Positions 6,275 through 11,307 of a stretch of 11,307 nt of DNA are shown in pieces. Position 1 is the first letter of the stretch. Each line of letters opens with the position of its first letter. The notes under the pieces were generated by a model, which made no database searches, was not told the DNA's origin, and worked only from the letters and a program-made list of their open reading frames with translations. Where the stretch lies: the NCBI GenBank assembly GCA_031363705.1, contig JANLUX010000015.1, positions 1 through 11,307 on the forward strand, in the 5' to 3' direction. The stretch is from JANLUX01 sp031363705 (GTDB taxonomy: Bacteria > Bacteroidota > Bacteroidia > AKYH767-A > OLB10). A program made the translations under genes and the position numbers.

Positions 6275-7009
6275 ATGTCATCCTATTCAGAGCGCGACAT
6301 CTGCACAAAATTTATTTTACCTGCCTTACAAAAAGCGGGATGGGATAGTAATTTGCAGATACGTGAAGAGGTTGGATTTACTGCCGGAAGAATAATTGTT
6401 CAGGGACGTTTGCATACGCGGGGAAAACAGAAGCGCGCTGATTTTATCTTATATTATAAATATCCCAACATTCCGCTGGCAGTTATCGAGGTAAAAGATC
6501 AATCGCACTCTATTCGTTCCGGAATTCAGCAGGCGTTGGATTATGCAAACACATTGGATATTCCATTTGTTTTCAGTAGTAATGGCAATGGGTTTTTCTT
6601 TCATGATAAAACGCAACTAAGCGGAATGCTGGAAAAAGAAATTTCAATGAATGAATTTCCATCACCCGAATCTTTGTATAGCTATTACAAACAATTTAAA
6701 GGAATTGCTTCTGAGCAAATTCAAAAAATTGTAGAGCAGGATTATTACATTGATACTTCGCCAAAGCAACCACGTTACTACCAGGTGATTGCCATCAACC
6801 GAACCGTTGAAGCCATTGCGAAAAGCCAGAACAGAATTTTACTGGTGATGGCAACAGGCACAGGAAAAACCTATGTGGCTTTTCAAATCATTTGGCGATT
6901 GTGGAAGAGCGGAAAGAAAAAACGTATATTATTTCTGGCGGACAGAAATGCATTACTTGACCAACCAAACGTAACGACTTCAAACAATTCAAGGATAAGA
7001 TGTGCGTAG
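6275..7009 (+). CDS. hsdR: Type I restriction R subunit, 5' fragment of a frameshifted gene
   Basis: This is the first part of a type I restriction endonuclease subunit, which cuts unmethylated DNA after ATP-driven translocation. The N-terminal HSDR_N nuclease domain shows the PD-(D/E)xK pattern: D56 in RADFIL and E72-V-K74 in VIEVKDQ. A helicase start follows, with PRYYQVIAINR (166-176, Q-motif-like) and Walker A ATGTGKT (193-199), then RILFLADRNALLDQ (217-230). After residue 230 the reading frame leaves the family sequence (PNVTTSNNS...) and stops at 7009. One base is missing between 6961 and 6966; restoring it gives LLDQTKRNDFKQFKDKM, joining the frame that continues to 8583. The whole gene would encode about 769 residues. 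Alone, this fragment has a nuclease and half a helicase and should not restrict DNA. Confidence 0.85.
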   Translation: MSSYSERDICTKFILPALQKAGWDSNLQIREEVGFTAGRIIVQGRLHTRGKQKRADFILYYKYPNIPLAVIEVKDQSHSIRSGIQQALDYANTLDIPFVFSSNGNGFFFHDKTQLSGMLEKEISMNEFPSPESLYSYYKQFKGIASEQIQKIVEQDYYIDTSPKQPRYYQVIAINRTVEAIAKSQNRILLVMATGTGKTYVAFQIIWRLWKSGKKKRILFLADRNALLDQPNVTTSNNSRIRCA

Positions 7010-8583
7010 TGAGAAATCACAAAGTGGATAAGTCGTATGAAATATATCTTGCATTATACCAGGGATTAACAGGCAATGAAGAAGAACGAAATATTTATAA
7101 AGAATTTTCGCCTGATTTTTTTGACCTAATTGTGATTGATGAGTGCCACCGGGGCAGTGCAGCGGATGATGCAGCATGGCGTGAGATTTTGGAATACTTC
7201 AAAGGCGCAACCCAAATTGGATTAACTGCAACACCCAAGGAAACAAACAGTGTTTCCAATATTGATTATTTTAAAGAACCGATTTACACCTATTCATTAA
7301 AACAGGGAATTGAAGATGGATTTCTTGCACCCTACAAGGTAGTGCGAATAGGCATTGATAAAGACCTTGAAGGGTGGCGACCAGAAAAAGGGAAACGGGA
7401 TATTGAAGGGCAGGAAATGGAAGACCGCTTGTATAACACCAAAGATTACGACCGGACACTGGTAATTGAAGAGCGGACTACTTTGGTTGCCAGAAAAGTG
7501 ACTGAGTTTTTAAAACGTACAAATCGTTTTGATAAAACAATTGTGTTTTGCGTTGATATTGATCATGCCGAGCGAATGCGCAATGCACTTGCAAATGAAA
7601 ATGCTGACCTGGTTAAGCAGAATTACAAATACATCATGCAGATAACAGGTGATAATAATGAAGGCAAAATGGAGCTGGATAATTTTATTGATCCTGAACA
7701 AGCTTATCCTGTAATAGCAACCACGAGCAAACTGATGACAACAGGTGTGGATGCACAGACCTGCAAGCTGATTGTGCTTGATTCCAATATACAATCAATG
7801 ACAGAATTCAAACAAATAATTGGTCGCGGCACACGCATCAATGAAGCGTTTGGAAAATTTTATTTCACTATTATGGATTTCAGAAATGTGACGAATCTTT
7901 TTGCTGATCCTGATTTTGATGGAGAACCAGTTGTTATTTACGAACCACCAACAGGTGGACCTGTTACTCCTCCTGATGAGCCACCCCTTGTTGATCCTCC
8001 CATTGACCCACCGGAACCATATCGGAAGGTTCGTGTGCGAGGAGTGGATGTAAAAGTATTGAACGAACGCGTGCAGTATTATGGTAAAGACGGCAGGTTA
8101 ATAACTGAATCTTTAAAAGATTATGCGCGGCAAAATGCATTGGGCGAATACAAAAGCCTGGATGAGTTTATCCGAAAATGGAACGAAGCTGATAAAAAGC
8201 AGATCATCATACAGGAGTTAACGGAGCAGGGAATTTTATTTTATGACCTTCAGGAAACAGTAGGAAAAGACTTAGACCCGTTTGATTTAATTGCACATAT
8301 TGCTTTTGATCAGCCGGCACTCACGCGTAAAGAACGTGCACTGAATGTAAAAAAAAGAAATTATTTTACAAAGTATAGTGAACAGGCAAAAGCTGTTTTG
8401 GAAACTTTACTTGATAAATATGAAGATAAAGGGATTGAAAATATGGAAAGCTCACGCGTGCTAGAATTAGACCCGCTGAATAAAATGGGAACACCTGCTG
8501 AGATTGTAAAAATGTTTGGAGGTTCTGCCCATTTCCGCAAAGCCCTCAAAGAATTAGAAAACGAACTCTATAAAACAGCCTGA
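7000..8583 (+). CDS. hsdR: Type I restriction R subunit, 3' fragment (helicase motor and C-terminal domain)
   Basis: This is the continuation of the frameshifted hsdR. The family sequence is readable in this frame from about 6967, before the first ATG at 7000. Counting from that ATG, motif II is DECH at 47-50 (VIDECHRG) and motif III is LTATPK at 75-80. Motif VI QIIGRGTR is encoded at 7813-7836, and the second RecA-like domain precedes it (TIVFCVDIDHAERMRNAL). A Pro-rich linker (7945-8010, many PP pairs) connects to a C-terminal region resembling the EcoEI_R_C domain, which docks on the methyltransferase. It lacks Walker A and the nuclease. If made separately it could not hydrolyse ATP. The stop at 8581-8583 is immediately followed by the REP array of the transposase unit. 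Confidence 0.85.
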   Translation: MCVVRNHKVDKSYEIYLALYQGLTGNEEERNIYKEFSPDFFDLIVIDECHRGSAADDAAWREILEYFKGATQIGLTATPKETNSVSNIDYFKEPIYTYSLKQGIEDGFLAPYKVVRIGIDKDLEGWRPEKGKRDIEGQEMEDRLYNTKDYDRTLVIEERTTLVARKVTEFLKRTNRFDKTIVFCVDIDHAERMRNALANENADLVKQNYKYIMQITGDNNEGKMELDNFIDPEQAYPVIATTSKLMTTGVDAQTCKLIVLDSNIQSMTEFKQIIGRGTRINEAFGKFYFTIMDFRNVTNLFADPDFDGEPVVIYEPPTGGPVTPPDEPPLVDPPIDPPEPYRKVRVRGVDVKVLNERVQYYGKDGRLITESLKDYARQNALGEYKSLDEFIRKWNEADKKQIIIQELTEQGILFYDLQETVGKDLDPFDLIAHIAFDQPALTRKERALNVKKRNYFTKYSEQAKAVLETLLDKYEDKGIENMESSRVLELDPLNKMGTPAEIVKMFGGSAHFRKALKELENELYKTA

Positions 8584-8677
8584 AAATCACGAAGGGAATT
8601 AATATGAATAACTGTAAACTCTCTCACACTAAATCCCGAAGGGATTAAATATGAATAACTCCGGATGCAATCCGGAG
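8584..8677. repeat. Left REP-like array of the transposase unit
   Basis: A 30-base unit occurs twice (8584-8613 and 8631-8660) with 27 of 30 identities. The second copy contains the palindrome aatcccgaagggatt (8632-8646, 6-bp arms, GAA loop). It is followed by ctccggatgcaatccggag (8659-8677, 8-bp perfect arms). The array starts with the base after the hsdR stop and ends 28 bases before tnpA. Confidence 0.85.
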
Positions 8678-8705
8678 ACACAAGACAGGAGACCACGGAA
8701 AAACA

Positions 8706-9152
8706 ATGAGCACATACACCCAGATACTATACCAGATCGTCTTCAGCACAAAAAACCGTGAGCGAACAATGGCAGCGGAAGGGCGCTCAGAACTTTTTAA
8801 ATATATCTATGGACTCCTGACAAATAAAAAATGTCATCTCTACCGGATCAACGGAGTAGATGACCATCTTCACATCCTCACACACATCCATCCATCTGTT
8901 TCACTTGCAGCATTAGTAAAAGACATAAAATTATCAAGCACATCACTCATAAAAGAAAAAAATCTTTTTCCTTTGTTCAACGGATGGCAGGATGGATATG
9001 GAGCTTTCACTTATTCCATTGATCGTAAAGACATTCTCATTAACTATATAAAAAACCAGGAAGAGCATCACAGGATAAAAACTTTTCGCGAAGAATACAT
9101 GGAACTACTAAAAGAGCATGGAGTCGAGTATGATGAAAAATATTTGCTATAG
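8706..9152 (+). CDS. Y1-family (IS200-like, REP-associated) transposase
   Basis: This 148-residue HUH single-strand transposase carries the metal-binding HxH motif as H54-L-H56 in VDDHLHILTHI. The likely nucleophile is Tyr114 in LINYIKNQEEHH, with Q118 as a candidate metal-ligand residue. The segment GWQDGYGAFTYS (93-104) is typical of Bacteroidota members. The reading frame is intact, with no accessory tnpB gene. The flanks carry many short palindromes (8632-8677, 9160-9303) rather than a simple IS200 end pair, which fits a REP-associated tyrosine transposase (RAYT/TnpA-REP) that mobilises or spreads REPs. It sits between hsdR and hsdM in the same orientation and separates them by 750 bases. 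The choice between classical IS200 and RAYT is an inference from the flanks. Confidence 0.88.
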   Translation: MSTYTQILYQIVFSTKNRERTMAAEGRSELFKYIYGLLTNKKCHLYRINGVDDHLHILTHIHPSVSLAALVKDIKLSSTSLIKEKNLFPLFNGWQDGYGAFTYSIDRKDILINYIKNQEEHHRIKTFREEYMELLKEHGVEYDEKYLL

Positions 9153-9159
9153 CATATTC

Positions 9160-9303
9160 AACCCTCTCAGGGTTAGCTTGCATCAGCGTGTTTTCACCGG
9201 ATTTCATCCGGTGTTACTCACATTCAATCCCTTCGGGATTTCCATTCTCACACTCCAAACCCCGAAGGGGTTCAATCTGCACAACCCCGGATAATATCCG
9301 GGG
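9160..9303. repeat. Right REP-like array of the transposase unit
   Basis: Five palindromes lie in 144 bases: aaccctctcagggtt (9160-9174), caccggatttcatccggtg (9195-9213), aatcccttcgggatt (9226-9240), aaccccgaaggggtt (9258-9272) and ccccggataatatccgggg (9285-9303). Arms are 6 or 8 bp and perfect, and all loops are 3 bases. They fall into two types: AA-CCC/GGG-TT and CCGGAT-nnn-ATCCGG. The element at 9226 is the exact reverse complement of the one at 8632. Confidence 0.9.
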
Positions 9304-9333
9304 CAAGGCGCATACTACTTACAGGCAAACAAC

Positions 9334-10824
9334 ATGAGCACTCTCTCCTCCACCATCAAATCCATCCAGGACATCATGCGCAAAGACGCGGGTGTGGATG
9401 GCGATGCGCAGCGCATCTCACAACTCGTCTGGATGCTTTTCCTGAAAATTTTTGATGAAAAAGAAAACGATTGGGAAATAACCAACGAAGATTACAAATC
9501 GCCCATACCAAAAGATTTGCGCTGGCGCAACTGGGCGGCTGACGAAGAAGGAATGACAGGCGATGAGCTGATGGAATTTGTAAACAACTCTCTCTTTCCG
9601 CGGCTCAAAGAATTAAAGCTGCGCAACAATAAAGACGCAGCCAAAATGGTGCGCGATGTTTTTGAAGACAGCTACAACTACATGAAAAGCGGCACACTGC
9701 TGCGTCAGGTCATTAACCGCATCAACAAAGACATCAGCTTTACCACGCAGGCAGAGCGCCACCAGTTCAACGACATTTACGAGCAGATATTAAAAGACCT
9801 GCAAAGCGCAGGCAATGCAGGCGAGTTTTATACGCCACGGGCAGTTACGCAGTTTGTGGTGGAAATGGTAAATCCGAAATTGGGCGAAACCATTTTAGAC
9901 CCCGCATGCGGCACAGCAGGATTTTTAATTAACGCCATTGAACATATAACAAAATCTTCCGCTAAATCCTCCTCTAAAGGGGAGGTGGCACGAAGTGACG
10001 GAGGGGCAGCAGGAATACAAACCATAGAGCAGCGCGAAAAATTACAGAACAGCATAAAAGGAGTGGAGAAAAAACCATTGCCTCACATGCTTGCCACCAC
10101 CAACCTTATTTTGCACGGCATTGAAGTGCCCAGCATTGAGCACGATAACCTGCTCATGCAATCGTTGCAGGAGTGGACACCCGAAAAGCGCGTGGATGTT
10201 ATCATGACCAACCCTCCCTTTGGCGGTATGGAAGAAGACGGAGTAGAAAAAAATTTCCCGCTCAGCTACCGCACGCGCGAAACTGCCGACCTCTTTCTCT
10301 ACCTAATTGTACATGCGCTCAAACCCAACGGGCGCGCAGGCATGGTATTGCCCGATGGCTCCCTCTTTGGTGAAGGCATTAAAACACGCATCAAAGAAAA
10401 GCTGCTCACCGAGTGCAACCTCCACACCATTGTGCGCCTGCCCAACGGAGTGTTTGCGCCTTACACGGGCATTAACACCAACCTCCTGTTTTTTGAAAAA
10501 GGAAAACCCACCAAAGAAGTGTGGTACTTCGAGCATCCTTACCCCGAAGGAATAAAGATGTACAACAAAACCCGCCCCATCCGTTTGGAAGAATTTGATT
10601 TGGAAAAAAAGTGGTGGAACAAGCGCAAGGAAAATGAATATGCATGGAAGGTAAGCATTGACACCATTAAAGAACGCAACTATAATCTTGATATTAAAAA
10701 CCCGCACAAGAAGGAAGAAGAAGATGCGCTGACAATGCCACAAATTATTTCGGGACTTACAAAATCATTTCAGAAAAGTTCTCTAATTGTCGAAGAGATA
10801 AAATCATTAGTTGACATCAAATAA
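9334..10824 (+). CDS. hsdM: Type I DNA methyltransferase M subunit with in-frame repeat insertion
   Basis: HsdM is an N6-adenine methyltransferase that works with HsdS (M2S) to protect the recognition site. Residues 1-130 form the N-terminal HsdM domain (SIQDIMRKDAGVDGDAQRIS...). GEFYTPRA (163-170) is motif X, LDPACGTAGF (188-197) is the AdoMet-binding motif I, and NPPFGG (293-298) is catalytic motif IV. YTGINTNLLFFEKG (377-390) is a conserved late stretch. The 496-residue length is normal, but residues about 208-229 (Ser/Gly-rich, KSSSKGEVARSDGG) interrupt the usual run from AIEHI to EQREKLQNSIKGVEKKPLPHML and are encoded by a palindromic repeat. GC is high here (52% over 10081-10500), unlike its neighbours. 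hsdS starts 12 bases after its stop. The active-site motifs are intact, so methylation is plausible if the insertion loop is tolerated. Confidence 0.93.
   Translation: MSTLSSTIKSIQDIMRKDAGVDGDAQRISQLVWMLFLKIFDEKENDWEITNEDYKSPIPKDLRWRNWAADEEGMTGDELMEFVNNSLFPRLKELKLRNNKDAAKMVRDVFEDSYNYMKSGTLLRQVINRINKDISFTTQAERHQFNDIYEQILKDLQSAGNAGEFYTPRAVTQFVVEMVNPKLGETILDPACGTAGFLINAIEHITKSSAKSSSKGEVARSDGGAAGIQTIEQREKLQNSIKGVEKKPLPHMLATTNLILHGIEVPSIEHDNLLMQSLQEWTPEKRVDVIMTNPPFGGMEEDGVEKNFPLSYRTRETADLFLYLIVHALKPNGRAGMVLPDGSLFGEGIKTRIKEKLLTECNLHTIVRLPNGVFAPYTGINTNLLFFEKGKPTKEVWYFEHPYPEGIKMYNKTRPIRLEEFDLEKKWWNKRKENEYAWKVSIDTIKERNYNLDIKNPHKKEEEDALTMPQIISGLTKSFQKSSLIVEEIKSLVDIK
9964..10008. repeat. REP-like palindromic repeat inserted within hsdM
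   Basis: This stretch encodes extra residues in HsdM and has the build of an intergenic repeat. cctcc (9968-9972) can pair with ggagg at 9981-9985 or at 10000-10004, and between them lies cacgaagtg (9989-9997) with the same GAA loop seen in the transposase-flanking repeats. Frame is kept, with no stop. The boundaries are approximate. Confidence 0.6.
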
Positions 10825-10836
10825 TTTATTGAAGAA

Positions 10837-11307
10837 ATGAAAGTGCCGATTAGTGAATTGTTTGATTTTGAAAAAGGAACTTTACAAAGTTTGAAATGTG
10901 TTCCTGGCAAGTTCACATTTATTACTGCTTCTGAAGATTGGAAAACTCACAATGATTTTACACATGATTGTGAAGCATTAATTTTTGCAATGGCTGCGTC
11001 AGGTTCTTTGGGAAGAACTCATTACTTCTATGGAAAATTTATTTCAAGTGATTTATGTTTCATTCTCACTCCTGCGAAAAAGTATAAAGGCAAATTAGAT
11101 TTAAAGTTTTATTACAGGATATTCAATTCTCTTAGAGAAGATATTGTAAAAAAAACTAAAACGGGAACCTCTAAACAGGCAATCAATAGAGATAACTTTG
11201 GAAAGTATGAGCTGCCATATTTTGATTATGATGCTCAAATAAAAAATAGAGAACTGTTTGATGAGCTTTCAGAAAAAAAGGAATTATTATTTTCTGAACT
11301 CACCACC
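10837..11307 (+). CDS. hsdS: Type I specificity subunit S, N-terminal part (runs off window)
   Basis: An open frame of 157 codons runs from the ATG at 10837 to the last base without a stop. It lies 12 bases after hsdM, where hsdS is expected. The protein opens MKVPISELFDFEKGTLQSLK, the usual start of a target-recognition domain. It continues with FTFITASEDW, ALIFAMAASGSLGRTHYFYGKFISSDLCFIL (a GS-G core with GKF/SD) and KTGTSKQAINRDNFGKYELPYFDYDAQIKNRELFDEL, which matches the end of the domain and the first conserved helix. This is one recognition domain; whether a second follows cannot be seen. The region is AT-rich (31% GC over 10861-11280), unlike hsdM, which suggests recent exchange of the specificity gene. 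The DNA site recognised cannot be deduced. Confidence 0.85.
   Translation, partial: MKVPISELFDFEKGTLQSLKCVPGKFTFITASEDWKTHNDFTHDCEALIFAMAASGSLGRTHYFYGKFISSDLCFILTPAKKYKGKLDLKFYYRIFNSLREDIVKKTKTGTSKQAINRDNFGKYELPYFDYDAQIKNRELFDELSEKKELLFSELTT

Larger units (their letters stand above)
8584..9303 (+). mobile_element. REPtron-like unit (REP arrays flanking a Y1 transposase) inside the RM locus
   Basis: The two palindrome arrays and the transposase between them fill almost the whole hsdR-hsdM gap. One palindrome is present in opposite orientations on the two sides (8632-8646 versus 9226-9240), as expected for a REP/inverse-REP pair bounding a RAYT. No target duplication is evident, and the exact ends cannot be fixed from one copy. 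Confidence 0.65.

Noticed and set aside
6198..6395. 65-codon plus-strand frame overlapping the hsdR promoter and start
   Set aside because: It runs across the promoter and overlaps hsdR in another frame; there is no domain or conserved look.
6961..6969. Programmed frameshift or phase-variable repeat in hsdR (ccaaccaa)
   Set aside because: Two copies of a 4-base unit are too few for slipped-strand switching, and there is no slippery heptamer with a following structure; a simple deletion or sequencing error is more likely.
8584..9303. CRISPR array
   Set aside because: The palindromes differ in sequence, spacing is irregular and there are no uniform spacers or cas genes; the pattern is REP-like.
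9828..10743. Several reading frames on the minus strand and in other frames within hsdM
   Set aside because: hsdM is continuous with all family motifs through this region; the others are by-products of its higher GC content.

Overview
This is accessory or variable DNA, most likely from a member of the Bacteroidota (Chitinophagales/Sphingobacteriales-like; lineage is inferred). The reasons are a textbook Bacteroidota promoter (TTTG, 20-bp spacer, TACGTTTG) before the restriction gene, AT-rich leaders without clear Shine-Dalgarno sites, and many short palindromic repeats of the kind that litter Bacteroidota intergenic DNA. The window may come from a metagenome assembly, so single-base frameshifts should be read with that in mind.

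Region 1 (1-5123, all + strand) is a surface-polysaccharide block. It holds the 3' part of a membrane-anchored family-2 glycosyltransferase, a family-4 glycosyltransferase overlapping it by 4 bases, and then the four genes for GDP-D-glycero-alpha-D-manno-heptose: hddA (7-phosphate kinase), gmhA (sedoheptulose-7-phosphate isomerase), hddC (guanylyltransferase) and gmhB (1,7-bisphosphate 7-phosphatase). The pathway runs GmhA, HddA, GmhB, HddC, and the adjoining transferases are plausible users of the product. The gaps before hddA and before gmhA carry REP-like hairpins.

Region 2 (5124-6274) is a border zone. It contains a shared terminator, a small Gln-rich minus-strand protein, a 10-bp direct repeat that looks like an operator, a second terminator-like hairpin, and a decayed NarL/LuxR-type response regulator. 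That regulator has lost its 5' part and carries two frameshifts.

Region 3 (6227-11307) is a type I restriction-modification locus, hsdR-hsdM-hsdS. hsdR is broken by a single-base frameshift just after the Walker A region. A REP-flanked Y1 (IS200-like/RAYT) transposase sits between hsdR and hsdM. hsdM carries an in-frame palindromic repeat that adds about 20 residues. hsdS runs off the end of the window. Hand-counted GC over 420-base samples is 40% in hsdR, 52% in hsdM and 31% in hsdS, so the locus looks mosaic. As read, restriction should be dead while methylation could survive.

I see no wholly new system. The most notable points are the repeat/transposase unit inside the RM locus, the repeat exapted into hsdM coding sequence, the overlooked response-regulator pseudogene, and a GmhB lacking its usual zinc loop and one metal-binding Asp.
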